Counted from the first letter of the stretch, positions 46,141 to 55,983 are shown. The stretch: 64,000 nt of DNA from Clostridiales bacterium (GCA_009776955.1 WRMW01000007.1:1-64000); one strand, 5' to 3'. Notes: a model not told the origin generated them from the sequence alone. Program-made: numbers and translations.

Positions 46141-47289
46141 TCAATGGCCGCAGGTCTTGCGGTATTCTTTCGGCGTCATGTTTGTGTATTTCTTGAACAG
46201 GACGGAGAAGTATTGGGAGTTCGGGATGCCGACGGCCATCGCCACCTGGGATATTTTCTGACTCGGATCCGCAAGCAGCTCCTTGCTTTTTTCGATTCGC
46301 CGCTTGTATGTGTACTCCATTATGGAAGTGTTCATATGGTTTTTGAACAATAGCATAAGGTAGCCGGAGCTCAGATGTACGGCATCCGCGACCATTTTTG
46401 GGGAGATGGGGTTTTCGAGGTTTTCGTTGATAAAGTCTATGGCGTGCTTCAAGTAGACTGCCAAGTTACCATTGTTCTCGATGGCTTTTGAAAGCTCAAA
46501 ACCCTCACCTTCCTCGCTCTCCCGTTTCAGTAGCTCTAGCCGATCCACGGAAATCTCGTCGTAGCCGACCATGTCACGGACAAGCGCCGTCAAGTCAAAC
46601 GATTTCCGCTGCACCACGCATATGCGACGTCCGTCCCTAAGCACCGTGATACGGTCGGAAATCCTGATGGCATCTTCGACTATATGAGTGAAGTACACGA
46701 CGCCTATCCCGTTTTGCGCCATTTCCCTAAGTATCTCAAGTATCTGCTGCTTCTGCCCGTCGGAGAACAACGACGCTATATTGTCGGCAAGCACGATGCC
46801 GGCCTTGTTGGCGTAGACGCGAGCCATTTGAACGACCTGTTTCTCGAACTCCGTCAGGTTGACCGGAAGCATATCAGAGTTTATGGGGACTTTCAGGCGC
46901 TCAAAGATTTCCTCTGCATGGTATTTTAATTTTTTGTAATTCAATATGCCCGCGCGGTTCGCTATATACTCGCCCATGAAGATATTCTCGGCGACCGTCA
47001 GATCCTGCATAAGGTATTGCTCCTCGTACAGCGACTGCATATTGTTTGAACGGGCAAACGACGGGTTGTGGCTTCGCGGCCTTTTGCCGTAAATCTCAAG
47101 ATATCCAGAGTCGATGGAGATGGCGCCCGAAAACACTTGGTGCATTGCGGTCTTGCCTGCGCCTTTTGTCCCCAAAACGGTATGTATCTCACCTTCGTTC
47201 AGGGAAAAGTCCACCGCGTCCAAAGCCTTGGTGTGCCCGAACTGTTTTGAGATGCCTATTGCTTTCAAACAAACCTGTGAATCCGCCAT
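46141..47289 (-). CDS. Fusion of a degenerate RbsA-like ATPase domain with an AraC-type DNA-binding domain
   Basis: 382 residues. Residues ~1-245 align with the first domain of ribose-type ATPases: Walker A GTKGAGKTAMHQVFSG, LMQDLTVAENIFMGEY, a signature-like NLTEFEKQVVQMARVY and GVVYFTHIVEDAIRISDRITV. Walker B reads AGIVLADNIASL, so the catalytic Glu is replaced by Asn. After a Glu/Lys-rich linker, residues ~270-380 form a two-helix-turn-helix AraC domain (PISPKMVADAVHLSSGYLMLLF, then KISQVAMAVGIPNSQYFSVLF, TPKEYRKTC). ATP binding is plausible, fast hydrolysis unlikely. Start ATG 47289 has AAGGGG 8 nt upstream. Inferred role: nucleotide- or transporter-linked transcription control of this operon. 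Confidence 0.88.
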   Translation of the reverse strand: MADSQVCLKAIGISKQFGHTKALDAVDFSLNEGEIHTVLGTKGAGKTAMHQVFSGAISIDSGYLEIYGKRPRSHNPSFARSNNMQSLYEEQYLMQDLTVAENIFMGEYIANRAGILNYKKLKYHAEEIFERLKVPINSDMLPVNLTEFEKQVVQMARVYANKAGIVLADNIASLFSDGQKQQILEILREMAQNGIGVVYFTHIVEDAIRISDRITVLRDGRRICVVQRKSFDLTALVRDMVGYDEISVDRLELLKRESEEGEGFELSKAIENNGNLAVYLKHAIDFINENLENPISPKMVADAVHLSSGYLMLLFKNHMNTSIMEYTYKRRIEKSKELLADPSQKISQVAMAVGIPNSQYFSVLFKKYTNMTPKEYRKTCGH

Positions 47290-47329
47290 GGTCATCACCC
47301 CTTATACAAACAATTCTATCCTATACAAA

Positions 47330-47353
47330 GAGAGACTGCAAACGCAGCCTCTC
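47330..47353 (-). terminator. Hairpin between the binding-protein and fusion-regulator genes
   Basis: On the minus strand GAGAGGCTGC-GTTT-GCAGTCTCTC forms a 10-bp stem with one mismatch and a 4-nt loop, followed by the weak T-tract TTTGTA. Typical of partial terminators after binding-protein genes, which keep that mRNA more abundant than the rest of the operon. Confidence 0.55.
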
Positions 47354-47395
47354 ACAAACAATTATTGTCATTCCCCTAGTTGTCGCCCTACGCTT

Positions 47396-48475
47396 CTATC
47401 TGGAGGCAAAATACTCGTCAACGCGGGATGTCGCCCATACTTTGTCCCATGTGACAAGATTGGGGTCGTTCACGTTGGTGGAGTCGATGATGAATATAGG
47501 CGAGTCATAGGTTTCCGGAACCGCTTCCCCATCGAACCACTTCAATATCTGCACGACCACGTCGCCGCCGACATAAGAGGGGGGATTGGCGCAAGTGGCA
47601 AGCACCTGGCCGTTCCCGATCATCTCGATGCCGGGGTCGGAGCCGTTGAACGTGACGACCTGTATCTGGCCAAGCACACCGTTCTCCTCTAGGACGTTGA
47701 CGACGCCGGCGCACATATCCTCATTGTGGACAAGCACCATATTGTAGTCTAGGTCGGACATCAGCGTATCCTCTGTTATGGAGATGGCTTCCGCACGCAC
47801 CCAGTTCGCCGTCTGGCGGAAGATGACCTCTATGTCGCCACGTCCGATTGTCGCAGCCTCAAAGCCCTGTGAGTGCGGCTCGGCAACGCCTTGCCCAAGC
47901 TGCCCTTGTATTTCCAGCACCCTCAGCTCGCCCGGCACATTGTTGGCGACCCATTGGCCTATCTCGTAACCCATGTCATAGAATGAGTTTCCTATGGTGC
48001 TGGTCGCCTTTGCGGGGCCTTCTGCGGCAACAGAGCTCATCAGAAAGAGCGGGATGCCCGCTTCCTCACATAGCTGGGCGTTTATCTGAGCCGTTTCGCT
48101 GGATACGGAGAACACCGCGATGGCGTCAACGCCTTGGGCGATCAAGTCCTCGACATTTGAAATCTCCTTCTCCGAACTGTACTCCGCCAAAAGCGCGGTG
48201 ACTGTCATGCCCGCATACTCCGCAGCCATCCTTACGCTGTCTGCAAAGCTTTGGTAGTAGAACTCCGGCCCAGGCTGTATGAGGCCCAGGTGGTAGTTGT
48301 ACGTGCCAGGGCCGTCGTGCGTGTTTCCAGCCGGAGCGGGCGCCGCTGGAGCGGGTGCGGGCGCCGGCGTGTCCTCGGCCGGCGCGGACGGCTGCGATGT
48401 GCATGCCGCCAGCATAGATACCAGCAACACCATGGCTGCCAGCACTGCGATTATTTTAGTTCTTTTTGTCAACAT
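47396..48475 (-). CDS. Sugar-type ABC transporter substrate-binding lipoprotein
   Basis: 359 residues from ATG 48475, which has AAGGAGG 9 nt upstream; the ORF-track start is 20 codons too long. Signal peptide with lipobox LAACTS, a Pro/Ala linker (APAPAPAAPAPAG), then a periplasmic-binding-protein I domain of the RbsB type (ISNVEDLIAQGVDAIAVFSV; GFEAATIGRGDIEVIF; VLVHNEDMCAGVVNVLEENG). Captures the ligand outside the cell. First gene of the operon. Ligand unknown. Confidence 0.92.
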   Translation of the reverse strand: MLTKRTKIIAVLAAMVLLVSMLAACTSQPSAPAEDTPAPAPAPAAPAPAGNTHDGPGTYNYHLGLIQPGPEFYYQSFADSVRMAAEYAGMTVTALLAEYSSEKEISNVEDLIAQGVDAIAVFSVSSETAQINAQLCEEAGIPLFLMSSVAAEGPAKATSTIGNSFYDMGYEIGQWVANNVPGELRVLEIQGQLGQGVAEPHSQGFEAATIGRGDIEVIFRQTANWVRAEAISITEDTLMSDLDYNMVLVHNEDMCAGVVNVLEENGVLGQIQVVTFNGSDPGIEMIGNGQVLATCANPPSYVGGDVVVQILKWFDGEAVPETYDSPIFIIDSTNVNDPNLVTWDKVWATSRVDEYFASR

Positions 48476-48584
48476 TGATAGTTCCTCCTTGTTGGTAGAA
48501 TAATATCTTTTGCGTAGGGCAAAATCTTCTATCAAACTGACTTTATCGCATCAAATGTTTGCAACGACGATATTATTCAAGAAC

Positions 48585-48602
48585 GCAAAACCTTGGTTTT
48601 GC
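48585..48602. promoter_or_regulatory. Palindromic operator candidate upstream of the ABC operon
   Basis: GCAAAACC-TT-GGTTTTGC is a perfect 8-bp inverted repeat with a 2-nt centre, about 110 nt upstream of the binding-protein start. Looks like a dimeric-regulator site. AraC proteins usually prefer direct repeats, so the binder may be a LacI-type protein instead. A weak promoter (TTGATG-17-TAGAAG) lies between it and the gene. DMT gene 3' end lies beyond; nothing else seen in 48476-48675. Confidence 0.45.
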
Positions 48603-48675
48603 CAGTAAATATTTCCGGCAGTCATATAGTGCGTAAAAATGTTTGTCCTTGATATATTTTTGAGTGTGTGACGTT

Positions 48676-49575
48676 TTAGGCGGGTTTTTTCGTTTTCTGG
48701 AGTTGCGACAAGATGATGCCGCAAAATATCAAGGCGCAGCCGAAGTATGCGCGGCCGGTCATGGCCTCGTTTATAAGGATGACGCCGCCCACCACGGAAA
48801 ACACGGATTCTAATGAGAAAATGACCGAGGCCTTGGCGGGGGCGACGTAGCGCTGGCCAACCACCTGGAGCGTGTACGCCACGCCGATGGAACCGATGCC
48901 CCTATAGAGCAGAGGGGCTATGCCCATAAGCATATAGGCTGGCACGACGGGCTCCGTCAGCACGGCAAAGATCATGCAGAGAGCGCCGCAGATGACGAAC
49001 TGGATCATGGAGAGCCTAAGGGCGCTGACCTTTGGCGCAAACCTGTCTATCGCGATGATATGCGCCGCCCAGAAGCAGGCGCCGAGAAGCAACAGGCCAT
49101 CGCCAAGCATAAGGCTGCCCAAGCCGTCCTCCACGCAGAGGAAGTACATGCCGACCACCGCGATGCCCGCGCCCGCCCATATAAGCTTTCCCGCAGGCCT
49201 TTTCATAAAGATTCCGGCTATCGGCACTATTATTATATACAGCCCGGTGATAAACCCGGACTTTCCGGCGGAGCCCGTCAAGTCCACGCCGAATTGCTGA
49301 AGGTTGCCAGCGAAAAAGACGAGCAGGCCGCAGACCGCACCGTACTTCCATAGCGTCCGCCGCATCGCGGCGTCCGGCTTCGCCCTGTCGAAAATCAGAG
49401 TGATAGGCACAAGCGATGCAGCCCCTATAAGGAACGATAGACCGTTGAACAGGAACGGCCGCATATATTCCATGCCGACCACTTGCGCAACAAAAGAAAC
49501 CCCCCAAATGATGGAGGTTAGAAAGAGCAGAATTGTAGCTTTTAATTCTTTTGATGCCATTGCTTTTGCCGTCAC
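48676..49575 (-). CDS. EamA/DMT family transporter
   Basis: 299 residues with about ten hydrophobic helices and duplicated EamA halves ([22 protein letters not shown]; the second half has [21 protein letters not shown] and [18 protein letters not shown]). Family members export metabolites, often amino acids. Start is GTG overlapping the upstream stop as GTGA; ATG 49560 is an alternative. Position after a polar amino-acid ABC operon hints at amino-acid efflux, but that is inference. Confidence 0.85.
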   Translation of the reverse strand: MTAKAMASKELKATILLFLTSIIWGVSFVAQVVGMEYMRPFLFNGLSFLIGAASLVPITLIFDRAKPDAAMRRTLWKYGAVCGLLVFFAGNLQQFGVDLTGSAGKSGFITGLYIIIVPIAGIFMKRPAGKLIWAGAGIAVVGMYFLCVEDGLGSLMLGDGLLLLGACFWAAHIIAIDRFAPKVSALRLSMIQFVICGALCMIFAVLTEPVVPAYMLMGIAPLLYRGIGSIGVAYTLQVVGQRYVAPAKASVIFSLESVFSVVGGVILINEAMTGRAYFGCALIFCGIILSQLQKTKKPA

Positions 49576-50330
49576 AGAATGCTTTTCAGGAATTGGCGGG
49601 CACGCGGGTTCTGCGGGTTGGTGAAAAATTCGTCCGGCGTGCCAGTTTCGCCTATCTCGCCCTCTACCATAAAGATGACGCGGTCTGCCGCCTCACGCGC
49701 AAAGCCCATCTCGTGCGTGACGACAAGCATGGTCATGCCGCTTTTCGCGAGGTCTACCATCACCTCCAATACGTCCCCGACCAGTTCAGGGTCGAGGGAA
49801 CTGGTCGGCTCGTCAAAGAGCATTATCTCCGGCTCCATCGCAAGCGCCCGCGCTATGGCGACACGCTGCTGCTGTCCGCCGGAAAGCTTGGATGGGAACT
49901 CGTCGAACTTGTCTGCGAGCCCGACCTTGGCAAGTATCTCTTCGGCTATTTTCGAGGCTTGCTGCTCGGGCATTTTCTTTACGTGGATGGGGGCGAGCAT
50001 AACGTTTTCCTTGGCGGTCTTGTGCGGAAATAGGTTGAAGCGCTGAAAGACCATGCCCGTTCTGAGCAATATCTGTGCGCGACGCTCCCTTGACATATGT
50101 ACGTGCTGATGGCCGTTCACCCGTTTTTCAATAAGTTCGTCGTCAATATAAATCTCGCCATCCGAGATGGTTTCGAGGCCGTTAATGCAACGCAAAAAAG
50201 TGGACTTGCCCGAACCCGACGGCCCGATGATAGCGACAACCTCGCCCAAGTCAACGGTCAAACTGACGTTCTTGACTGCCTCGACTATCGCGAAGGTCTT
50301 GCATATATCAACGGTTTTTATTACCGACAT
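49572..50330 (-). CDS. Polar amino-acid ABC transporter ATP-binding protein (GlnQ type)
   Basis: 252 residues from ATG 50330 (GAGGGGCAGGA upstream); the ORF track adds ten acidic residues. [56 protein letters not shown] and [18 protein letters not shown] are characteristic of the GlnQ/HisP group. Third gene of the binding protein-permease-ATPase operon. Confidence 0.93.
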   Translation of the reverse strand: MSVIKTVDICKTFAIVEAVKNVSLTVDLGEVVAIIGPSGSGKSTFLRCINGLETISDGEIYIDDELIEKRVNGHQHVHMSRERRAQILLRTGMVFQRFNLFPHKTAKENVMLAPIHVKKMPEQQASKIAEEILAKVGLADKFDEFPSKLSGGQQQRVAIARALAMEPEIMLFDEPTSSLDPELVGDVLEVMVDLAKSGMTMLVVTHEMGFAREAADRVIFMVEGEIGETGTPDEFFTNPQNPRARQFLKSIL

Positions 50331-50352
50331 TATATCCTGCCCCTCTTCTTCA

Positions 50353-51012
50353 TCATTCATACAACGAATATTTCTTTTCGAGCCTGTTGAATACGTACGT
50401 GAATACTCCGGTCAAAACCAAATATATCGCCAGCGTCGGGATAAAAACAAGCGCGCTTGCCCTGTTTGATGATATCATCCTGGCCTGGAACGTGAGGTCG
50501 TTTAGCGCGATGATGGACACGAGCGCCGTGTCTTTCAGCACCATAATAAACTCGTTGCAAACCGGCGGTATCATGCGCCTGTACGACTGCGGTATAATGA
50601 CAAGCCTCATCGCCTGCCCGTAAGAAAGGCCAAGCGAGCGCGCCGCTTCTAGCTGTCCTTTGTCTATCGACTGTATCGCCGCCCTTATTATTTCTGCAAG
50701 ATAAGCCGCGATATTGAGGGAAAAGGTGACATACGCTGCCGTAAAACGACCCATTGTAAAGCTGTCATCGATAAGAGGCAGACCAAAATAAACGATGAAC
50801 AATTGCAACAAAAGCGGCGTACCGCGAAAGAAGAACACGTAGGCGGTCGCCGGTTTGCTGATAAGCGGGTTCTTGGATATTTTCCCTAGAGCCAGAAAGA
50901 CGCCGAGCACAAGCGCCGTACACACCGACGTAATCGTCAGTGTCAGCGTCGTGCCCGTCGCCTCAATGAGTACGGGCATCCATAGGAATATTTGGTCGAG
51001 CGATTCTTTCAT
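50353..51012 (-). CDS. Polar amino-acid ABC transporter permease (HisM/GlnP type)
   Basis: 219 residues, about five helices; [19 protein letters not shown] and [21 protein letters not shown] (EAA loop) place it in the polar amino-acid family. Starts directly after the binding-protein stop. Confidence 0.93.
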   Translation of the reverse strand: MKESLDQIFLWMPVLIEATGTTLTLTITSVCTALVLGVFLALGKISKNPLISKPATAYVFFFRGTPLLLQLFIVYFGLPLIDDSFTMGRFTAAYVTFSLNIAAYLAEIIRAAIQSIDKGQLEAARSLGLSYGQAMRLVIIPQSYRRMIPPVCNEFIMVLKDTALVSIIALNDLTFQARMISSNRASALVFIPTLAIYLVLTGVFTYVFNRLEKKYSLYE

Positions 51013-51852
51013 CTATTCGTTTCGTACTACGATGGACAAAGCATTTGACACATAGGGCTCAGTCAGAAGATACCTTTCCTTGCGCGGCTCCGTGATGGAC
51101 ACGGACGAAATGATGATGTCGTACTCTCCTCTTTCGAGCGCGAAGAAGATGCCGTCCCATGCGGTGTTGACAAATTCGACTTCTAGGCCAAGGAGCTCGC
51201 CGAGGCGATATGACACGTCGATATCAAAGCCTATGGGCGTACGCCCGTCTTCCGCAAGGTATTCCATTGGCGGGTAGCCCACTTCCACACCAACCAAAAG
51301 CTTGCCTTCGGCTATCGTGGTGAAGTCCATCGGGATGGTGGGCGCTGACGAAGGGTTGCGAAGCCCTGCCGTGAAATCCTCGCCGAAATGCTCCACCGCG
51401 ATCCTGGACATGGAACCGTCAAAGAACATGGTATCAAGAGCCGCCTCGACAGCCGCAAGAAGAGCGGTTGACTCTTTTGCGAGGCAAAGCCCCAGAGGCT
51501 CGCCTTCATCGTTGACCCAAGCAAGCCTGTACTTGTCGCCGCCCGACAAGTAGTACCCAGCCACGACGCTGTCCACATAGACCGCATCAACGCGTTCAAG
51601 CGCAAGATCGTCAAAGCATTGCGTGACTTTCTCGTAGCGATGGACGGTAACGCCCGTCATGCCATCTTCGATCATCTCGTCGATACTGATGGCCGCCGTC
51701 GTATCGACCTGCACCGCAATCTCGTGACCCGGGAAGTCTGCCGGCGAATTGATAGCGCCTCCGCCTCCGCTTGAAGTCCCGCCGCCGCAGGCCGCCAGAA
51801 TGAGCGCCAGACATACAGCCAGTGAGATTGCAATAGTTTTCTTCATATTCAT
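51013..51852 (-). CDS. Polar amino-acid ABC transporter substrate-binding lipoprotein
   Basis: 279 residues. Signal peptide and lipobox LILAACGGG; type II binding fold in two lobes. Here the lobe order looks unusual: the strongly family-like segment LLVGVEVGYPPMEYLAEDGRT with GFDIDVSYRLGELLGLEVEFV, normally N-terminal, occurs at about residue 190, after a segment (HEIAVQVDTTAAISIDEM, then VDAVYVDSVVAGYYL) that resembles the second lobe. This suggests a circular permutation. ATG 51852 fits the GGAGG spacing better than the ATG of the ORF track. Confidence 0.88.
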   Translation of the reverse strand: MNMKKTIAISLAVCLALILAACGGGTSSGGGGAINSPADFPGHEIAVQVDTTAAISIDEMIEDGMTGVTVHRYEKVTQCFDDLALERVDAVYVDSVVAGYYLSGGDKYRLAWVNDEGEPLGLCLAKESTALLAAVEAALDTMFFDGSMSRIAVEHFGEDFTAGLRNPSSAPTIPMDFTTIAEGKLLVGVEVGYPPMEYLAEDGRTPIGFDIDVSYRLGELLGLEVEFVNTAWDGIFFALERGEYDIIISSVSITEPRKERYLLTEPYVSNALSIVVRNE

Positions 51853-51887
51853 GATTCGCATAACCTCCTATTCAAAATTGAATTTTC

Positions 51888-51915
51888 ATTATACCATTTA
51901 TTTAACTTTGTCCAA
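51888..51915 (-). promoter_or_regulatory. Amino-acid ABC operon promoter (TTGGAC-16-TATAAT)
   Basis: TTGGAC, 16 nt, consensus TATAAT on the minus strand, then ~25 nt of leader to the GGAGG. Nothing further is seen between it and glnS. Confidence 0.65.
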
Positions 51916-51954
51916 CTTTTTTTGTAGATTAGGTTTTTGGGGATTTTCGCGTGC

Positions 51955-53610
51955 TCAAGGCCCTTGCTTACCCCATGAGCTTTTAAGACCAATTATCTGG
52001 TTAAAGACTTTGGGGGCGCCTTGCTTCGAATCTGTAAGCTTTGAGTCGGCGATATAATAGCCGTGGCGGAAAAACTGGAAGCGCTCGCCGGGAAGGGCGT
52101 GGGTGAGCGAGGGCTCTGCTTGGCATGTTTTTATGGTTACGGAGTTTTTTGCAATGGTTTGGGTGCCGTCTTCGGCTTCGTCCATCAAGTAGGAGTATTC
52201 GCGTACGGTGACGGGAACTGACGTTCGCGCGTCTACCCAATGTATCGTGCCTTTGACCTTGCGGCCCTCAAACCCTTCACCGCTCTTTGTCTCAGGGTCG
52301 TATGTACAGCGAATCTCTGTAATCTTTCCTGCGGCGTCCTTGATGACTTCACGAGCGGTTATGAAGTACGCGCCTTTGAAACGCACCTCGTTTCCGGTAA
52401 AAAGGCGGAAGTATTTTTTTGGCGGATCCTCCATAAAGTCTTCGCCGTCTATCCAAAGCTCACGCGAAAACGGCACAGCCCGCTCGCCCATTTCGGGAAT
52501 CTCGCGGTTGTTTTCCATTATGGCTTCCTCTGTAAGGTCTTCGGGGTAGTTTTCGATAACGACCTTGATGGGATCGAATACGACGTTGCGGTTTTCCACT
52601 TTTTCCTTTAGGTCCTCGCGGACAAAATGCTCAAGGAACTCTATGTCCACCGTGCTGTTCGCCTTTGCCACGCCTATTTCCTCGCAAAAGCGGCGGATGG
52701 CTTCGGGCGTGTATCCGCGCCGCCTTATCCCTGCCAAGGTCGGCATTCTGGGGTCGTCCCAGCCTTCGACCGTGCCATCGTCTACAAGTGATTTCAGATG
52801 GCGTTTGCTCATAAGCGTATGGGTAAGATTCAGGCGGGCAAACTCTATCTGGCGGGGCGGCGCAGGCCAGTCAAGAGACTCAAGCACCCATTCGTAGAGC
52901 GGCCTGTGGTCCTCAAATTCTATGGAGCAGAGCGAGTGAGTGATGTTCTCTATGGCGTCCTCGATGGGATGCGCGTAGTCGTACATCGGGTAGACGCACC
53001 ATTCGTCCCCCGTATTGTGGTGCGAAGCGTGGGCTATGCGATAGATGACCGGGTCGCGCATATTGATGTTCGGCGAGGCCATGTCTATCTTCGCCCTGAG
53101 AACCATTGCGCCGTCTGGGTGCTTGCCTTCCTTCATGTCACGGAAAAGGCGAAGGCTTTCTTCGGGCGGCCTATTTCGCCAAGGGCTTTCCTTGCCCGGT
53201 TCGGTCAGCGACCCGCGGGCGGCGCTTATCTCGTCGGCGCTTTGCTCGTCCACATAGGCGAGGCCTTTTTCGATAAGGTATTCCGCGCCCTCGTACATAC
53301 GCGGAAAATAGTCCGAGGCAAAACGCAGATCGTCCCATTTGAAGCCGAGCCAAGCCACGTCCTCTTTTATCGACTCGACGTATTCGGTGTCCTCTTTGAC
53401 CGGGTTTGTGTCGTCAAAGCGTAAGTTGCAAAGACCGCCGTACTTCTCGGCGGTCGTGAAGTTGATGCATATGGCTTTTGCATGCCCTATGTGCAGATAG
53501 CCGTTGGGCTCCGGCGGGAAGCGTGTATGAATGGGGCGGTCGTAGCGCCCGTTCTTGACATCTTCGTCAATGAAGCTGTGGATGAAATTGCTGCCCTGCG
53601 ATTCCGACAT
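51955..53610 (-). CDS. glnS: Glutaminyl-tRNA synthetase
   Basis: Charges tRNA-Gln directly. 551 residues; class I HIGH-type motif [21 protein letters not shown]-type motif LMSKRHLK, and [20 protein letters not shown] are typical of bacterial GlnRS. AGGG upstream of the start lies in the thiolase 3' end, 8 nt away, so the two genes are probably cotranscribed. Many Clostridia use GatCAB instead, so presence of glnS is informative about lineage. Confidence 0.96.
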   Translation of the reverse strand: MSESQGSNFIHSFIDEDVKNGRYDRPIHTRFPPEPNGYLHIGHAKAICINFTTAEKYGGLCNLRFDDTNPVKEDTEYVESIKEDVAWLGFKWDDLRFASDYFPRMYEGAEYLIEKGLAYVDEQSADEISAARGSLTEPGKESPWRNRPPEESLRLFRDMKEGKHPDGAMVLRAKIDMASPNINMRDPVIYRIAHASHHNTGDEWCVYPMYDYAHPIEDAIENITHSLCSIEFEDHRPLYEWVLESLDWPAPPRQIEFARLNLTHTLMSKRHLKSLVDDGTVEGWDDPRMPTLAGIRRRGYTPEAIRRFCEEIGVAKANSTVDIEFLEHFVREDLKEKVENRNVVFDPIKVVIENYPEDLTEEAIMENNREIPEMGERAVPFSRELWIDGEDFMEDPPKKYFRLFTGNEVRFKGAYFITAREVIKDAAGKITEIRCTYDPETKSGEGFEGRKVKGTIHWVDARTSVPVTVREYSYLMDEAEDGTQTIAKNSVTIKTCQAEPSLTHALPGERFQFFRHGYYIADSKLTDSKQGAPKVFNQIIGLKSSWGKQGP

Positions 53611-53618
53611 CTGCGACC

Positions 53619-54794
53619 CTATCTCTTGACGATAAGGGCAGTCCCCTGGCCGCCACCGATGCAGAGCGTGGCAAGGCCGGTCTTGGAATCCCTGCGTGCC
53701 ATTTCGTGAAGCAATGTCACAACGATGCGGGCGCCAGAAGCTCCTATGGGATGGCCGAGCGCTATGGCGCCGCCGTTGACGTTTGTCTTTTCCGGATCGA
53801 GCTTCAGCTCGTTGCCGACCACGACAGCCTGTGCTGCAAATGCCTCGTTTGCTTCGACAAGGTCAATATCGTCTATTGTCATGCCTGCTTTTTCAAGCGC
53901 CTTGCTCGAGGCGGGGATCGGGCCTGTGCCCATGATTGCGGGATCCACGCCCGCCGAAGCGTAGGACACTATGGTGGCAAGGATTTTCAGATTGTGCTTC
54001 TCGGCGTATTCTTTGGATGTCACGATGACAGCGGCTGCCCCATCGTTGATGCCCGATGAATTTGCGCCCGTTACCACGCCGTCGTCCTTGAACGCAGGCT
54101 TGAACCCTGCAAGGCCCTCGGCAGTCACGCCGGGTGTATAGTGTTCATCTGTGTCGAACATGGCGAACTCGCCCTTGCCCTTGGGTATCTCGACAGGGAC
54201 TATCTCGTCCTTGAAGCGCCCGCTCGTGATGGCCGCTTCCGCACGCTGCTGCGAACGAGCCGCATACTCGTCAACCTGCTCTCTTGTCAGCCCCCATTGC
54301 TCGACTACGTTTTCCGCCGTGATGCCCATATGGTAGCCCTCGAACGCATCGCTTAGCCCATCGGCGATCATTGCGTCGACAAGCACCGTGTCGCCATAGC
54401 GTATGCCCCATCTGGCTTTAAGAATGTAGTTTGACTGGGTCATGTTTTCGGCGCCGCCCGTCACTATCACGTCTGCGTCGCCCGCCTTGATGATCTGAGC
54501 CGCAAGGCTGATCGCCCGCATGCCCGACCCGCAGACTTTATTTAGCGTAAAAGACGGCACTTCCTTGGGTATGCCCGCATGAATCATCACCTGACGCGCC
54601 AGGTTCTGCCCAAGGCCGCTCTGTAGGACACAGCCGAAGATGCCCTCGTCAACTTCTTCGGGGCTGATGCCCGCCCTTTTCAGCGCCTCCTTGACAACAA
54701 GTGTGCCAAGCTGCGCCGCTGTTGTATTCTTCAGGCTTCTGTTGTATTTCCCTATTGGTGTGCGTACTGCGCTAACGATAACCGCTTCTCTCAT
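53619..54794 (-). CDS. thlA: Acetyl-CoA C-acetyltransferase (thiolase)
   Basis: Condenses two acetyl-CoA to acetoacetyl-CoA, first step of butyrate-type chain elongation. 391 residues; nucleophile Cys in [11 protein letters not shown] (with an additional [12 protein letters not shown] motif), [17 protein letters not shown] (catalytic His) and [10 protein letters not shown] (second Cys). AAAGGAG before the ATG. With the crotonase at 57 kb it suggests a butyryl-CoA route whose other genes are elsewhere. Confidence 0.95.
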   Translation of the reverse strand: MREAVIVSAVRTPIGKYNRSLKNTTAAQLGTLVVKEALKRAGISPEEVDEGIFGCVLQSGLGQNLARQVMIHAGIPKEVPSFTLNKVCGSGMRAISLAAQIIKAGDADVIVTGGAENMTQSNYILKARWGIRYGDTVLVDAMIADGLSDAFEGYHMGITAENVVEQWGLTREQVDEYAARSQQRAEAAITSGRFKDEIVPVEIPKGKGEFAMFDTDEHYTPGVTAEGLAGFKPAFKDDGVVTGANSSGINDGAAAVIVTSKEYAEKHNLKILATIVSYASAGVDPAIMGTGPIPASSKALEKAGMTIDDIDLVEANEAFAAQAVVVGNELKLDPEKTNVNGGAIALGHPIGASGARIVVTLLHEMARRDSKTGLATLCIGGGQGTALIVKR

Positions 54795-54847
54795 TCTTCA
54801 CTCCTTTATTTGTGTTTTTCTGCTTATTCCCAGAGATTTACCTACTG

Positions 54848-54876
54848 ATAATACGATGTTTTGGGCACGATTTCAA
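54848..54876 (-). promoter_or_regulatory. Thiolase promoter (TTGAAA-17-TATTAT)
   Basis: TTGAAA, 17 nt, TATTAT on the minus strand about 55 nt before the thiolase ATG. The rest of the gap to 54993 shows nothing recognisable. Confidence 0.65.
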
Positions 54877-54993
54877 TGTGAACCATGTAAGTTTTTATAA
54901 GTTTTTACGTGACATCGCACAAAGAGCATATTTCCCCTCGATGCTTCTATGATATTTCACAAAGGATTTGCAGCCGATGCAGTTGGTGCGGCG

Positions 54994-55983
54994 CTACTTG
55001 AGCATGACCGTGTATTTTTCGACGAACTTGACGGGGTTGTAGGAGAGCTTGGCCTTGCGAAGCCCAGGAATGCCCATGTCTTCCTCGCGGTTGATGCGCT
55101 TTACATTCGATGCCATCGCCTTGCAAAATTCGTTGTTGATGGCTTGGTAGAGGCCGCGGTACTCCGTGTTGGCCTTTTCGATATGCACAACCACGGTTCT
55201 CGTGCCGATGCGGCCGCCTATGCTGATCGCTTCGATCTTGCCGTCTATGCGTATGCAGCCGGACAGGTACCCTATATTATCCAGATTCAAAATCGCGTCA
55301 TGTATGGCGGTTTCTTCGTATTTCAGCTGCTCGCGTTCGCGTGGGTTCTGCAAATCTTTCCGCTCGTTGAACGCATGGATGAACGCCATGACGTCGTCCG
55401 CCATATCAGAGGTCATTTCGCTGTATTCATATGAATGATTTCTTTGGAAATAATTGAGGTGGTTCTTTTTGGAGTGATAGGCTCGTCCCTTGAGCTCGAT
55501 AAGGTCCTTTGTGTCGTATAGATAGTCGAAGTTTGGACGGTCTGCCTCGAACGTCAGTTCTCCGGGCATGGCTTTTTCCAGGATTTCGAGCATATGGAAC
55601 GGCACCAGCCTCATGCTGAAAGGGCTTTTGTTTGATGCGAATATCTCTCTGGCGTCCAAAATTGTCTGGCGGAGGCTTTTCGGGTCGTACTCGCCGGTTC
55701 GCGTCAAAGGGACAAACATAAACGGATTGTCGCCGTTGAAGTAGAGGTTGTCAGAGCCTGTGAGGCAAAGATATTCGCCGATCTGCTCCCAACGGAAATG
55801 GTTTATGCTTTGCCACATAAAAAGGGAGGTGTAGGTGAGGCCGCTTGCTTTGTAGTCGAAACCGTTCAGAAAGGATTCCAAAAGGGCTCTGTCTTCGAGC
55901 GTTATGCGGCCGCTGAATAGGTGCACGGGAGGGGGGGGCTCAATGGGAGCGGATGTCGTAATGGGAAGGGGGGTGATTTCCAT
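54994..55983 (-). CDS. DUF2156 domain protein (GNAT-like, phosphatidylglycerol-lysyltransferase relative)
   Basis: 329 residues from ATG 55983, whose A follows the surE stop in a TAATG junction. The fold matches DUF2156: LTYTSLFMWQSINHFRWEQI, YHSKKNHLNYFQRNHSYEY and the C-terminal INREEDMGIPGLRKAKLSYNP. Relatives transfer aminoacyl groups to lipids, but this soluble form lacks the membrane part of MprF. Substrate unknown. The upstream ATG (55998) is possible. Confidence 0.82.
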   Translation of the reverse strand: MEITPLPITTSAPIEPPPPVHLFSGRITLEDRALLESFLNGFDYKASGLTYTSLFMWQSINHFRWEQIGEYLCLTGSDNLYFNGDNPFMFVPLTRTGEYDPKSLRQTILDAREIFASNKSPFSMRLVPFHMLEILEKAMPGELTFEADRPNFDYLYDTKDLIELKGRAYHSKKNHLNYFQRNHSYEYSEMTSDMADDVMAFIHAFNERKDLQNPREREQLKYEETAIHDAILNLDNIGYLSGCIRIDGKIEAISIGGRIGTRTVVVHIEKANTEYRGLYQAINNEFCKAMASNVKRINREEDMGIPGLRKAKLSYNPVKFVEKYTVMLK

